From the NCBI GenBank assembly GCA_963575745.1, contig CAUYUJ010014187.1, forward strand, positions 267,501 to 331,500: a stretch of DNA of 64,000 nt, in the 5' to 3' direction. A program made the position numbers and the translations under genes. The DNA comes from Prorocentrum cordatum. Its lineage: Eukaryota; Sar; Dinophyceae; Prorocentrales; Prorocentraceae. Numbering within the stretch: position 1 is the stretch's first letter; every line of letters begins with the position of its first letter. Of this stretch, positions 39,170 through 51,499 are shown piece by piece. The notes beneath the pieces are model-generated. The model did not search any database. It had not been told where the DNA came from and saw only the letters and a program-made list of their open reading frames with translations.

Positions 39170-40190
39170 CCAATCGGGGTCATCGACCTCAGCCCCGACG
39201 CCGACGACGGCGCCTGAGACGGCAGCTCCCCGACCTCGGACTGACGTTTTTTTCATTCTTGGGCCGCGTGGGCACGCTTCATGCCTCGGTTCAGACGGCT
39301 GATGAGGTGGGCGACAGGCCCACAGCATTGCATCTGGCGATGTGCCACTTTGCATTCTATTGGATGCGCGCGCGACCTCCGACTCCGGCGATGCACCTTT
39401 CACCATCGGCGCGCGCACTTTGAAAGTCGAGGACGGCGCCCAAACTCCGACTTCGATTGTTTCACCTCATGACCCCTTCCGGCTTTGTTCGAGAGCAGGG
39501 GGGGTCCAGCTTGAGCGAATCGCAAGTCAAACAGGCGCATTCAAGCTGCCCGACGGGGGGGGGCTTCACTGCAGGATCCATGTTCGTAAATTCGACCTCA
39601 GGTAGCCGACGTTCGCGCGACTGGGGCCCAGGCTACCGATGACCCGCCGGGGGATTTATCGACCGAGCAGGGCCGCGAGGGGCGCCAACCACCGCTGCGC
39701 GCGCGCAGGCGTGCCACTGCCAGGCTTTCGAACGACGCGCGGAGGAGCCGATTTTTGTGCGACCCTTTAGGCTACTCCATCAGTGTCTTCTTCGAGGGCG
39801 CTTGCTTCTTCAGGGATTCAGGGCGCCATTGTGCAATTTCGCTGGGACGTCTGCAACGCAGCGCGCAGGTGCGACATCGACTTTCGGTTCGCGTGCGCAC
39901 GGGGATGAAGCGCTTGTCCACAGCGCGTGTCAGGGGGTATGATTGACGACTGCCGAATGGCAAAATATTGTCGGAATTGGAGGGGGCGCCGTGGGATTCT
40001 GCGACATTCAGTAAAACTATGAGGGCTCTTCCTGCAGAGCATTGGAAAACAGGGGGCGCGCGCGCGTTTCCGGAGTCTGGGAGCTCGCGGCCAACGCGGG
40101 GCGCCGCGATCATGGCGCGCAGGAGCTGGCGAACGTGCATCGGCAGGTCTCGCCCGATAAATGAGCGAGTTGCCCATTCGGGCGCGTGTT
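39170..40190. other. Stretch with no recognised gene
   Basis: Short frames on both strands, none with a recognisable motif. It may include eroded 5' sequence of the next LINE. Confidence 0.35.
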
Positions 40191-40199
40191 CAAAGCGAT

Positions 40200-40950
40200 T
40201 CAATTTTCGACTGTTCACTGCGTATTTTCCGCGAGGTGGTTGGATGAACCCGCGGGGTCAGTTAGCAATGTCTGGGGGCTGATTCGCGGCGAGGCGCGCG
40301 CTAGAGAGTATCATGTCGCGATCGGCGCAAATTTCTGCGCGGGAGTTGGCGCGGGCGTCGACGCGTCGCGCAGCGTCGGCCAGCGCGGTGTGGCGCGCAA
40401 CGCGCGCGAGGGCAGTTGCTCAGACATGCGCATGGGGCAACAGCGCGGCGATTGCGGCTTGTGATTTTCTCTTCAAGAAGAGCGGCCCACGTTGGGCTCG
40501 CAGCGGCCCAGGGAGTTTGCGCAGACAGCGAGTTCTTGGAGACGACGCGAGAATGTGGGGCCTCGACAGTGGATCTGGTTTCTGACCAACGTTCCATCTG
40601 CGCGCGGAGCTCTGCTCGCGACTCTGTCGACGCGCGCGACGCCAGCGCGGGAGAAGCAGCATGCATCGGCGAAGCCGCCAGAGTGGCCGCTGGGCGATTG
40701 CAGGGGCATTTTTCGCGCTAGCCCGGGAACTCCTCGGTTGATTATTCTACGACTGGGCGTCCTGACGGCGCCCGCGCGGAGGTGGCGATTGTCGATTCCA
40801 TGCGGGCATCGACGACGCTTGTGGACAGAAAACAGACCGCGCCCGACACTCGTGAACAAGTTGCTTCACTACTTGCGCCGCGACGGACCGCGGCGCCGAA
40901 AGGGCGCGACGGCGAGTTGGCGCGTTAGCAAATTGCACGGGAGAAAACCC
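40200..40950 (+). pseudogene. Eroded LINE ORF2 endonuclease region (tentative)
   Basis: YHVAIGANFCAGVGAG at about 40,310-40,360 resembles the EN motif GGDFNAxVG with the catalytic residues lost, followed by SVGQRGVARNAREG (compare GPHGxGxxNxRG). RQWIWFLTN at about 40,572 resembles the RQxDFILT motif. The order fits and an RT follows, but each match is weak. Confidence 0.35.
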
Positions 40951-40974
40951 AACCAGTGGACGGTTTTACGAATG

Positions 40975-41670
40975 ATATGGATATTGAGATCGATAGTGGA
41001 ATCGATAACGAACCAAGCGTTGCTGTCCCCCGTGTCGGCCAGCGGTGGCCCTGTGGGGTTCCGATGGTGCCCCGTTGGTGTCCCGAAAGCGCCCCGACGG
41101 TTTCCCGCGGTGTTGTGCCCCGAGGCGCGCGGGTCTCCAGTGCTATGCGGAACGCTTTGCCGTGTCAGTTTATCAATAGTCAGATCGATAGTGCGATCGA
41201 TGCTGAGATCACTTGCGTGAGATCGAAAGTGGGATCGATAGTGAGATCGGTCGCGAGATGAACAGTAATATCGATTGAGCGTGTTCGATAGTTAAATCGA
41301 TCGATCGATTGATCGTGTGTTCGATAGTGGCATCGATGGAGTGAGATCGACCGTGAGGCCGATAGTGGGATTAGTGGTGGTATCGGTCGTGATATCGATA
41401 GCGACATCGATGATGACATCGACAGAGAAACCGATGGTATCCAATAGTGAGAGCGATCGTGAGATCGATCGTGCGAACGTTCGTGAGATCGATCGTGGAA
41501 TCGATGGTGAGGTCGATGAATATATGAATCGTGCGATCGACAGTGATATCTATAATGGCATCGATCGTGATATCGAGGGCGAGGTCATTGAGGTCGATTG
41601 TGAGGCCGAATGAATGCGATGCGTGGCGAGATCGATAATGACATCGATAGTGGGATCCACGGGGGGTCAG
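40975..41670. repeat. GATCGATAGTGA-type minisatellite
   Basis: Degenerate units GATCGATCGTGA and GATCGATAGTGG, 12 bp or multiples of 6. They separate the eroded endonuclease-like region from the RT remnant. A short CCGGGAACC-type repeat follows at 41,690-41,815. Confidence 0.88.
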
Positions 41671-42329
41671 GGAACTGGAGACCCCAAAATTGGAACCCCG
41701 GGAACCCCGGCGCCCGCCCGACCTCGCCGCCCACCGAACTCGGCTCAGAAGCAGAAACCGGAAACCCGGGAACCTGGAACCAGAAACCCGGGATCCCGGG
41801 AACCCAGCCTCCGACCGAAGTCGGCCCGGAGTTTGCGCCGCATTTTCCAGTGTCCGCTGGGGCCCCTTCAGTGCAAACGCCGATTGGGGAACAGTTGCGG
41901 CGCGCGATTCGGGCGAAAATGCGCGCCAAACGCCGCGCAGGGATCAACCGCGCCGACTACCGCGATCAGAACAAGATCGCCAGCATCAAATCACGCGGGT
42001 GAGGTTTTATTATATTGTGCGGAGGGCGCTCTCGGCAACGCGCGTTGCGACAGACGGGGATATGCGGGTGTGCTTGTGGAGTTCGACGGGGAGTTGCATA
42101 TGGGCGTGCGCCGACGTAATGGGAGTAACGATTTGACTGCAAAGCCCCTTGTTGCGTCCAGCACGATCGCGCGATTTACCGCGGAAGCTGACGGCGCCTG
42201 CGCGACAGCTGAAACCTGCAAAAGCCACCGACGCGAAGGGGGTAGCAGCTGAAACGCTGGAGCACGGAACCCATGATCTGTGCGAAATTGTCTCCATGAT
42301 GCGCAACGACGCAACTAGCAGGACTGCGC

Positions 42330-43780
42330 CCCCAGCAGATTCGCGGAAGCATGCATTTGTGAAGGTAGTGCGTGAGAGTAGAATGGCGAAGTTGCCGCAA
42401 AATTACCGTTCTAGTTCAATCGCGCCAATGCTTCGCGCATTCTCGCGTCTACTATGCAACCGGCTGCTGCGAATATTTGATCGACGACAAGGCCTAGATC
42501 GAGCGGGCTTCCGGCCGAAGCGCGCCAGCGACAGACCGAGCCGTTGCCGTCGCTATTCTGCGCGAGACACCGCGCGAGTGGCACATTCCAGCGCGGGCAG
42601 CTGCAATGGATTTTATGAAAGTGTTCGACGGCGCCACTCATCGAGGAAGTTGGGCCCGACTGCAACATCAGGGCGTTGGTGGAGGATGCTTGTAGTTACT
42701 TTGGAGCATGCGCCGGGGTGCTCATGGCCCGCGCGCGCCGATCGCGCAAGCGCCGCGCTCGCGATTCAGCGAGGCGCCCAAAAAGGCGACCCGCTCATCT
42801 CACTCTTGTCTAACAGTCTGTCGGAGTATATTCTCGGGCGCTTGAAATCCAGATGCAGTCGCGCAAAACAGGGAATGCAGTCGAATCTGTCGCGCGAGAA
42901 GAGGCTGACGCATCTATGCTTCGTAACTGATATTTTGGTCCTGGCGCCGAATCAGCAGCAAATATCTTGCTTGATAGGGGGGCTGTGCCAGGAAGCCAGC
43001 TGCGTTGGATTGGCGCGGGAAAAATTAGTATATTTCTCAGCGACCGCTGCCTGCGCTGGCGCGCCCAGATCCCAGGGCGTGCTCTTTTCGCTGGAATTGA
43101 CATTGACATGTTGAAAGTGGGCAATCGCACGAAGAATTTGGGAATACATTCATGTATCCATGATTTGAACCGCACAGAAATAGGGAATCGCATTGCCGCA
43201 GAGTGGAGATAATCCCACGCCGTGCAGTAGGAATTGACAGGGCGGAGTGTCCTCTGAAGGGCAGAGTTTGATTTTCCAATGGAGATGTGGCACCTATGAT
43301 GCTCCTCAGCTCTGAGGCCTGGGCAATGACCGAAGACATTGAGATCCAGGTTATGCGGACGCAGATACAAGTACCACGCATGGAAATGCATCTACCCAGG
43401 AGACGGATAGCAACAACGACATCGCCATCATCGCAACATTGTGCACAGAGAGCATCGAGGAACGCTTCGTCTGGGCGGCCAGACAGCGGCGGCGATGTCT
43501 CAGGCGATCCCTTTCCTGCCCACGACCGCACAGCAGTCGACGACGACTGCGAGACGGGGCTTGGGTCCTGGGTGGATTTGGCGAAGCGCTGCGCGTGGGA
43601 TACCGAGACACAGATGCGCAATTTACAGGTTGAAGATTGGGTTGCAAATTGATGTGTTTCTGTGTCTCCGGAAAGTTGCCATGGCACGGCCATCGGATTG
43701 GGCGGTGCGAGTGTCATGGCGGGACTCATTTGAGCATCCAAATTTGAGCGCACGGAGACGCCAATGTAGACTAACAAGAG
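42330..43780 (+). pseudogene. Eroded LINE reverse transcriptase
   Basis: LPQNYRSSSIAPMLRAFSRLLCNRLL (from about 42,390) and RAGFRPKR match the RT entry, GAQKGDPLISLLSNSLSEYILGRL the motif B region, and THLCFVTDILVLA the FADD box with the two Asp lost or displaced. In a further frame APMMLLSSEAWAMT (about 43,290) and RNLQVEDWV (about 43,625) match the thumb and tail. Many changes and at least one frameshift make it clearly dead; it is older than the LINE at 34,947-39,022. Confidence 0.7.
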
Positions 43781-43784
43781 AACT

Positions 43785-44390
43785 ATTGGATTCCATTCTC
43801 TGTTATCACGGCTGCCAGCGGAAAAGTGGAATTATCCGGCGAAAGCGAACTTACAATGGGATCGAATCCGGATGGTGCCTGGCATGTTCTTGCCGATCTT
43901 GCAGTGGCAGATGCGTAGTCCGAGTTAGAAGACGCAGTGGCTCCACAGTGGGGCCACAGTGGCTCCGCAATGGCTCCAGTGGGTCCAGAGAGCTGCCGCG
44001 TGCAGCCGATTTTGGCCCCGCCAGCGGGCGCTTTGCACGGCCGCCCCCGGCGGCCAGGGGTGCCGGCCTTCCCCTCTGCTTCCCCCCCCCCTCTCCAATC
44101 CCCCCTGTGGAGCCTTGGCTTCCCCCTCAATCCTCCCCCCCCATCCCCGAGTCAGAATATGATGTGTACAGGTGCGGTGTTTTCATGTTTCAGCTGGGTT
44201 TCGCACGCCAATCATTTCCCAGGTTCTTCGGCCCCGCCCCGCGGCGCCCGAGCCGCGTCCCACCCCGCGGTCCCGAAAGCTAGGCTGCAGCATGCCGGTG
44301 AGCAACATGGTAGAGCCAGCCTGCCCCGAGCCTCGCGTGCACCTCGTAGAAAGTCGAGGGGGCAGGCAGTTTCGCCTCCCCATCGCCTTC
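43785..44390. other. Stretch with no recognised gene
   Basis: GC-rich sequence with a short GGGGCCACAGTGGCTCC duplication near 43,950; no domain found. Confidence 0.35.
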
Positions 44391-44394
44391 TTCC

Positions 44395-45330
44395 GTTTTT
44401 GTTTTGTTTTGTTTTTCTTTGTTTTTTTTGTTGTTTTTGTTTTTGTTTTTGTTTTTGTTTTTCCTGTTATCTTCCTCTTTCTCCTCCAGCTCATCGTCGC
44501 GTCCCAGTCAATCCTCCTCTCCTCCTGCGTTATCCTCCTCTTTTATCCCCTCCTCCTCCTCTCGTTCAGCCTCTGCTTGCCCTTTTTCGTCTTGCCTCCC
44601 GTCCATCATCATCCTTTCTCCTTGTCGCATTGGTGCCTCCTCCTCCTCCCTCCTTCCCCTTCCCCTTGTTTCTGCTGCTGCTGCAGCTCCTCATCCCCCT
44701 CCCCATTGTTCCTGCTGCTGCTGCAGTCCACCCGCCTTCACCCTGCCTCCACCGCGCTGCCCTTCTTACGGTAGTTCACGTCGTTTCGACCGGCGGCGAC
44801 CCCCATGCCGGCATTTGACGTTGAACGCCGCCAGCGACACATAATCGGTCGATGATGCACGATCGGACGTTCCGGAAACTGCCGATCGTTCAAGGTTGAA
44901 CGATGCCTGCAGTGTCGGGGATCAGTGCCGAAGTCGGCACGACACGAACTTGCCGCACCCGGTGTTTTCATTGTCCATCCCTCCCCGCTGCTCTCATCCG
45001 CCCTCCCCCCCCGCGCCCCCAGCCCGTCCTCCACCTCTTTGTGCTCACGATCCTCCTCCTGCACTTCTTGCATCTCCGTGTCTTCGCCCTCCTCTTCCTC
45101 CTCGTTTTCCTCCTCCTCCTCCTTATCCTCCTCCTCCTCCTCCTCGTCCTCGTCCTCCTCGTCCTCCCATCCTCCTCCTTTTTCTCCTCCTCCTCCTTCC
45201 TCCTCTTCCTCCTCTTCCTCCTCTTCCTCCTCTTCCTCTCTCCCTCCTCCTCTTCGTTCTCCTCCTCCTTCTCTTTCTCCTCCTCCTTCTCCCTCCTGCG
45301 GCTGCTGCTGCTGCTTCTGATCCGTGTCCC
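44395..45330. repeat. (GTTTTT)n and CTC/CTT pyrimidine tracts
   Basis: A TTTTTG run (44,398-44,460) is followed by CTC-rich sequence (44,475-44,760) and a denser CTC tract (45,050-45,330). Pro/Ser/Leu-rich frames are artefacts. Confidence 0.88.
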
Positions 45331-45359
45331 TCCTCCTCCCACCCTTCCCTGCCGCCTCC

Positions 45360-45830
45360 TGATTTGGGACGCTGATCTGGGAAGCCCTTGACGATTTCGA
45401 GTTTGGGTTTCAGGTCCGCAAGGTCAAAGGGCATGCCAGTGTCGCGGATGATGTCCAATCCGACGGTGTCCGATATTTTCGCCTGGGCAATCGGCAGGCC
45501 GACTCTGCGGCCAGAGCGGGCACCCCAGGAGTTGCGAGGCCGAGAAGCGGTTCATGGGTCGCACTCTTTGTGCAGGTGGTTGGCAAGTACCTCGGGAGAT
45601 TCGTCCACACCTTTCTCTATCCCCAACAGGATCGCAATAGGGTCCTGGTTGAGAGGAAGCTGTTTCGTGCACCTATGCGCGGCGCCCAGGTTGACGGCCG
45701 CTACGACTTTGTAAAACTGCGCGGGCGGTATGGCTGCATGCGGCGCATGCGTAGCGGCCTTGTCCCATCGAGCCTCCCAGCCAAGTGCGGGGCTGAGTGG
45801 GGAGGGCACAGGCTGTGGACGGTGTACCAC
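45360..45830 (-). other. Possible eroded minus-strand coding fragment, unidentified
   Basis: On the minus strand, 45,830-45,552 reads AQFYKVVAAVNLGAAHRCTK, LPLNQDPIAILLGIEKGVDE and PEVLANHLHKE, and another frame (45,458-45,370) reads RDTGMPFDLADLKPKLEIVKGF. The residue mix is protein-like rather than repeat-like, unlike most frames in the window. I cannot name a family. It would be the only minus-strand coding in the window. Confidence 0.3.
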
Positions 45831-45834
45831 TATG

Positions 45835-46500
45835 TGTTTTGTAGCGCTTCAGCTATTCTTGCCAAAACGCCGTCTCCCTAACCAAGGCTTGCTAGGGAGG
45901 CGTCGTGCGAGGCTCGGCCACGGTGTTTCGATTCAATCGTTTATGGGAGTCGCGAGACCCTCGGACTGGCTAGCCGCTCACGGACGATCGGCTGGTGTCA
46001 TTGGGTTCGCTCGTCTTGGACTCGCGTCTTGTGGACGTGTTGGATCCTTCTGACGGTGCCGCTGACATGGCCCAAGGGGACGACAGCGTCGTTTTCGACG
46101 TTTTCGGCTAGGCGGTCGGTTTGGCCGGCTCAGCCGTCTCAGGCCGCTTCCGCTGCCCCCCCTCCTCGCTCCCCCTTGACTCCGACTTAGCGCTCCGAGT
46201 CGACCTCATTACCCTTCCTCCTGTTCTTTCTCTGCGAGGTTGGTAATTCGCACCATGCGCATGTGGCCTTAAGGTAGTAGGCCACTCAGGCCGCGTTCAG
46301 CGCAGCAGGTCTAGCTCGCCAGGCAAAACGCCCTTTTCCGCCGCCTCCTCTTCATCCCCCCTGGTCTCAGGCGATGCTGGCGGGCGCCTCGCGCTGGATG
46401 CTGCGCAGCGGTTCCCGCGCTGGCAGCAGGACCCCCGATGACCCCAGAGGGCCCAGAGCGACGGGAACCGGCGGGAACAGGCGCCGATACCGATGGCGCG
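45835..46500. other. Stretch with no recognised gene
   Basis: No domain, repeat or RNA gene recognised. Confidence 0.35.
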
Positions 46501-46741
46501 GTCCCCTGCCTCTCTCTCCTCCCTCTCCTCCTCCTACTCCTCCTCCTTCTCCTCCTCCTCCTCCTCATCCTCCTCCTCGAGCCCGTTTCTTTAGAGCTTG
46601 GGGCATGACGGGCGTCATGGCCCCCGCTCCCCCCCCTATGACGCAACGCTCCCCCCCCAGTGCGCTCCCGGCGCTGCCGCCGTGCGCACTGGGATCCGCG
46701 TAGGTGTCCGCGTAGGAATCCGCATATGCGTCTGGTCCGCA

Positions 46742-46792
<51 letters not shown>

Positions 46793-46989
46793 GTCGTCGT
46801 CGTCGTCGTCGCTCGTGGCTTGTCGCTCGTCGCTCATAGTCGTCGTGCGCGCGGACGCGGCTGAAGCCTGTTTTTGATTCTGGGCCGATGACGGCAATCA
46901 TCTAGGGGGGTGGAGGGGGTCGATGGCATCACGTTTCGCGCCGGCGGCGTCTGGGAATGTTTAGGAATGACGAAGGACGGGTATTGCCA

Positions 46990-47290
46990 GCATGTAGGTA
47001 GCGATTTGCACCACCACGCCTGTGTACACCACAGTGCCTGCGTGCACCGCAGCGCCTGTGTATACCACACCGCCCATGTACACCACAGCAGCCGCGTGCA
47101 ACACAGGTTCAATTTGTGCCACCGTGCCTGCGGGCACAAGAGTTTTTGTGCACACCGCGTACACCACATCAGCCGTGTGCAACACAGCACCAGTGTACAC
47201 CACAATGCCTGCGTGCATTGCACTGCCTGTGTACACCACGGCGCTTGTGTGCACCACAGCAACCGTGTGCAACACAGTACCACTGTTGTA
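46990..47290. repeat. CACCACAGYGCCTGTGTA minisatellite, direct orientation
   Basis: Units of about 24-27 bp: CACCACAGTGCCTGCGTGCAC, GCGCCTGTGTATACCAC. It forms the inner left arm of the inverted repeat. Confidence 0.85.
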
Positions 47291-47734
47291 TGTACAATGT
47301 TAGTACGAATCCTTCTGACAAAATGGAGCGCTTGTGGATTCCATGGGAAACAAAATAATAATCGTTGTGGACAACGGGGGGCCGCTGGGATTTACGAATC
47401 CTCCCGAGTCCGCCCGCATCACCCTAAGTCCTCCTATCTGCGTCCAGGAGGCTCCAGCTAAATTGGCCGTCCGGGAACCAAGGGGACCGATTCAATAGAC
47501 CATTGTGCGGTGCGCGCTGAGATGCGCACGTGCGGTTTAGCGCCAACCCGCACGACAAGGGGTAAGGAGGAGGAGGAGAAACAATAGGAGGAGGAGGAGC
47601 AGGAGGAGGTTGTGGAGGTGGAGGAGGAGGGAGGGGGGAATAACGTCACATTCGATTGTAAGCACGTTCCTGGCGTGGCGTCTGGTTGTTCGCAGCAGAT
47701 CCTCACGTACATGTTTTTTTATACCTGTCCCATG

Positions 47735-48040
47735 CGCGCAGGCATTGTGGTGTACACCACTTCTGCGTTGCACGCGGATGCTGTGGTGTAGACACGCGCT
47801 GTGGCGTGCACAGGCGCTGCGGTGCACGCAAGCATTGTGGTGTACACAGGCGCTGTGTTGCACATGGTAGCTGCGGTGCACGCATGTACACCGGCGCTGT
47901 AGTGCACGCAAGCACTGTGGTGTACACAGGCGCTGCGTTGCACACGGTTGTTGCGGTGTACGCAGGCGCTGTGGTGTACACCCGCGCCGTGGTGCACGCG
48001 AGCGTTGTGGTGTACACAGGCGCAGTGGGGCATATCGCCA
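47735..48040. repeat. Same minisatellite, inverted orientation
   Basis: GTGGTGTACACAGGCGCTGTG units are the reverse complement of the 46,990-47,290 array. Confidence 0.85.
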
Positions 48041-48214
48041 CCTACATGCTGCTCGCGTCGTCGTCGTCGCTCGTCGCTCGTCGCTCGTCGCGTCGCCCGC
48101 GCGGGCGCGGCTGCGGTGCCGGAGCCACACGGCGGGGGGGGGCGTTACGTCATACCCCCCCCTTTCGCCCCCCCCTCCCTCTCATGACGCCCGTCATCGC
48201 CAAACATGAAGAAA

Positions 48215-48350
48215 CGCGCTCCTCCTCCTCCTCATTCTTCTCCTCCTCCTCCTCCTCCTCGTCTTCCTCTTCTCCTCCTCCTGTTCCCCCTCCTCTTCCT
48301 CCTCCTTCTCCTTCTTTCTCCTCCTCCCCCTCCTCCTCATCTTCCTCCCT
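48215..48350. repeat. (CTC)n pyrimidine tract upstream of the third non-LTR element
   Basis: The CTC-rich tract ends CCCTTGCTTAAG. Like 61,990-62,070, it directly precedes the start of a retroelement-like gene. Confidence 0.85.
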
Positions 48351-48351
48351 T

Positions 48352-49640
48352 GCTTAAGCCGATCTGGCTCAGGCATTTTGCCTGGGCGTGCGGTCGCCGA
48401 TTCTCGAGAACGGCTGGGTGACCGCGAGCCTCGGGGCGAGGGCAGGCGACAGGACGACCGCATCCGCGGCAGGACGCTTGCCATCGCTCCGCATGTCAAT
48501 TCTCGCACGTGGTATGGCAGTTACTGTGTGCATCGCAGGACGGGGCAGAAATTCTCCAATAAGCCTGAATTTGATCAGTGCTTCCAGTGTCGCAGGCCCA
48601 AGAGATCTTGCTTTCATTCTTCACGAGGAACCGGCTGAGTCCAGTAGGCACGCTTGTGAATCGCGGGGGCGTTCGGCAATGGCTGGTTCCAAGGCTGCAG
48701 GAGTCGGAGGATTAGACACACCAGGGGCCGACTCGACGGAACTGCGAGATGCTCAGGCTTCCATCCTCAATTTGGAGAAGGAGATTGCTTATTTTTCGCA
48801 TCGTGACGAAATCATGGATGTGGACGAGCAGGATGCCAGCAAACGGGCTGGCCCAGACAACAGCTTTGATGAAGGTTGGGCACGTGCGAGAGTTGCACAG
48901 CTGGACAAGCAGATTTGCATTGCATCCACATGTTCTGGTGAAGCTTGAACTTTGCTGCACAAGTCGTTGGATGATGACCGGAGTGCGTTGTAACATTACA
49001 TCACAAACAGGAAGCCATGCATTGCCCATATGTTCGTTATCACGCGTCAGATTTGAGAACATGGAGCAGCGCATGCAGAAGCAGCAGAAGTTTGCTGAGC
49101 AGCACAAAGAGAATCTCGAGACGCTGCAGAAGGAGCTGGCCAAGACGGAGCAATCCATCCAGGACGACCGCACCAAACTTGTTGAATTACGGGGCAAAGA
49201 TGTCTATTCTACCGCCTGCTGGCAATGAGGGTGACGTGACGTTGGCTCATGTGCCCATTTCCGCGATTGGTTTCGATGCCAGCAAGTTGGGTGACATATT
49301 GCGTAGTCTTGGCGCCGGTGAGTTGGCAATGTCTATGGCGGCAGCTGTGCCTCCCAATGGGGGTTTTGACGATGACGATGATGCTGCGCGTGAGTTGGTT
49401 GTGCCACCAACCCCGCTGCCTGCGCTTCAGACGCCAGCGCCGCAGCCTGCTAGGCCGCGAGTGTCCGAGGTGGACATCGAGGGGCTCAAGGTCATGCTGG
49501 ATGCGGCGGAGGTGCTGCCACCTGAAGATGAGCAAGATATGCGAGATGCAGCCATCAAGTTGCTTCGTGTGCGAGCGGTTGACAAGTTCCACGCGTTCCA
49601 GGCGCATTGCGTTTGTGGCGCGGGTCAAATGTAGGGTAAT
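48352..49640 (+). pseudogene. Non-LTR retroelement ORF1-like region (zinc finger plus coiled coil)
   Basis: The frame 48,378-48,638 has a zinc-finger-like segment TWYGSYCVHRRTGQKFSNKPEFDQCFQCRR. The frame to 48,948 continues with SILNLEKEIAYF and DEQDASKRAGPD. The frame 48,749-49,228 has a coiled coil (MEQRMQKQQKFAEQHKENLE), and 49,017-49,634 supplies an acidic C-terminal part (VDIEGLKVMLDAAEVLPPEDE). Sense moves among frames, so the ORF is broken several times. Order and content fit ORF1 of the element whose endonuclease and RT follow. Confidence 0.55.
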
Positions 49641-49699
49641 TCTGTCGAGCATCATGGCGTGCACCTACAAAGTATGACAAAGTCCTTTGGCGACGGCTG

Positions 49700-50332
49700 A
49701 TGGAGTCAATGTCGCGGAGGCGTCGGACAGGGTGGCGCCTTCATCTCATCCACGTTTGTTTCGGCACGGGCTATGAAAAGCAGAAGTCAGGACGCGCCAG
49801 CGGCGCAAGTGCTGTTGATGAGATGCAAGTACAAGGATGTTGCATCATTGTTAATGCGGACAGCGCTGGCTACTTGTTGAGGCACGTGGACCAGGTTGGG
49901 TCCGTTGTCGCGTTGGCCCAGGGAATGAGCGCCAGTGAAGCGGGCATCCCCTCTTTGGCATCAGCCGTGAGAGATCGTGTTTGTCGCGGGCTGTATGCGC
50001 CCTCAGTTCGCATTGATACTGGAGGTTTGTCTGCTGGCGCGGCTGTGGCGGCGCCTGTGGAAATTTCTATTGCGGCGCCTCCTGGGCTCGACGCACTGAT
50101 CATTCATGCTGGAAGGTACGTTGCAACGAAGGTTGCTGGGGGGTGCGAAGGTGGACTTGTCGCGATATCGGTATGCTTCCAGGACAGCGTGGGCGTGGAT
50201 GAAGAAAGCCCGGCGCTGCTGCGCGCGTCGACGTGTTGCGTCGGCAGGCTTAGCGACGCGGGTGTCCCGTGGATTGTTAGCGGTGATTTGAACATGGTAG
50301 TATCTAACAAGTCGATGGGCAGGCTAAGCTAG
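49700..50332 (+). pseudogene. Non-LTR retroelement endonuclease region
   Basis: LIIHAGRYVATKVAGGCEGGLVAISVCFQDSVGVDEESPALLRA and GVPWIVSGDLNMVVS match the central EN motifs (RYVAVKV, GGLVLVSVYxxxSxG, LPWVxGGDFNM). The GDxN signature is present as GDLN. The frame stops at TAG 50,330-50,332; the rest of EN is missing or out of frame. Confidence 0.65.
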
Positions 50333-50339
50333 ATCACGC

Positions 50340-51470
50340 GCGCAGCCTCTTTCCGGCGCCCAGTATGCTCGCTTGCGTCGCCGCCGACAGCGCGGGGGGA
50401 AGTAGCCATCATTATTTTGCTGCTTCAGATAGTCTGGCCACCAAGTTGCAGGTTCTCTGCGCGGGAACGGCAACTTCCCAGTGCGTAAACCTGTTCATCT
50501 ATCATGTTCCGATGGCGATCTCCCTCTTTGGCTGCGCGCGCCAGCGGGGCCCGTGGTCATGCCTAGGAAGCCGAGCGTTGGATGCCCGCGGCCGCCGCTG
50601 TCGCGGGATGAAGCGCCGCGGACGATCCGCGAGGTCCAGGACGTGGAGGGGCTGGCGCGTGGATGGGATCTTCTTACGGTTGCTATGCTTGAAGGCGAGC
50701 TGCTCCGACTTTCTGGCGCTGGGGGGGACCTCGCGCGGGCGCGCGAAGGGCGAGGGCGACCTGTTCGTGCCGAGTGCGTGCAGGCGAAATGGGCGGTGCC
50801 AAAGGTCAGACCCAAATTGTTCAATGTAGGTCTTTCCTCGGCCGCTGCGGCTAAGTGGGCCGAGCGCGTGATGTGGGCGCGCGCCCATTGGATGGTGCTG
50901 ATGAAGGGGCACGGGTGCGTCGTGGGTTGTTCGAACGGTGGCAATGCGCAGTCGCTTGGCTACGTTTCGCCGTGGGCCGGGCGCGCGGCGCATGTCGTGG
51001 GCGATGGTGATGGTTGGCAGCCGGTGCCTGGCATGATCCAGGCAAGCACCGCATGGCCCCCGATGTCAGGAGGATCAGGCACGCTGAGCCCACGCAGAAG
51101 TTGATTACCCCACTGCAGGAGGTTGGCGGCTTCAGGATCGCGAAGCAGCCTGAGGCGACGAACTTGCTGGAATGCGAAGTCCAGTATTTTCTTTTGTCGG
51201 GCGTGCAGGTGCTTGACAGACATGGTTTCGAGGGTGTTTCTCATCGAGTTGTTGGGGGGCAGATGAGTACCGCGCTGAACTGGACATGGCCAGCGAACGA
51301 CAGTGGCAATCATTTATGTTCGCGGCCTGTCTCCATGGCGGTGGCGAGGCACATGGAGTCGCCAGGTTGCAGGCTGTGCAAGACAATATCGTGGATGCAC
51401 AGCGCGTGCAACCATTTCAGACGGCCGATTATGATATGAGCGAGCTGAGGAGTGTGTGCAATTGTCGTGA
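50340..51470 (+). pseudogene. Retroelement EN-RT interval, eroded
   Basis: Frames 50,481-51,104 and 51,014-51,439 carry only weakly recognisable segments (AVPKVRPKLFNVGLSSAAAAKWAERVMWA, ASERQWQSFMFAACLHGGGEAHG). It is treated as the connecting part of the same element because recognisable EN and RT flank it in the same orientation. Confidence 0.4.
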
Positions 51471-51499
51471 GACACGGGGTACGCGTGCACCACGTGACC

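Larger units (their letters stand above)
46580..48221. mobile_element. Large imperfect inverted repeat (foldback-like element), ~1.64 kb
   Basis: The left end 46,580-46,669 (GTTTCTT, ATGACGGGCGTCAT at 46,605-46,618, a C-run, TATGACGCAACGC) matches the reverse complement of 48,133-48,221 (GTTTCTT, ATGACGCCCGTCAT at 48,184-48,197, TATGACGTAACGC). Further in, 46,990-47,290 and 47,735-48,055 are also inverted copies of one minisatellite with the same edge sequence (AGCATGTAGGT, GCGAT, GCCTGTGTACAC). The centre 47,300-47,735 is unique. A (GTC)n run lies at 46,738-46,815. Inverted organisation at two levels suggests a foldback transposon or an inverted duplication. Confidence 0.62.
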
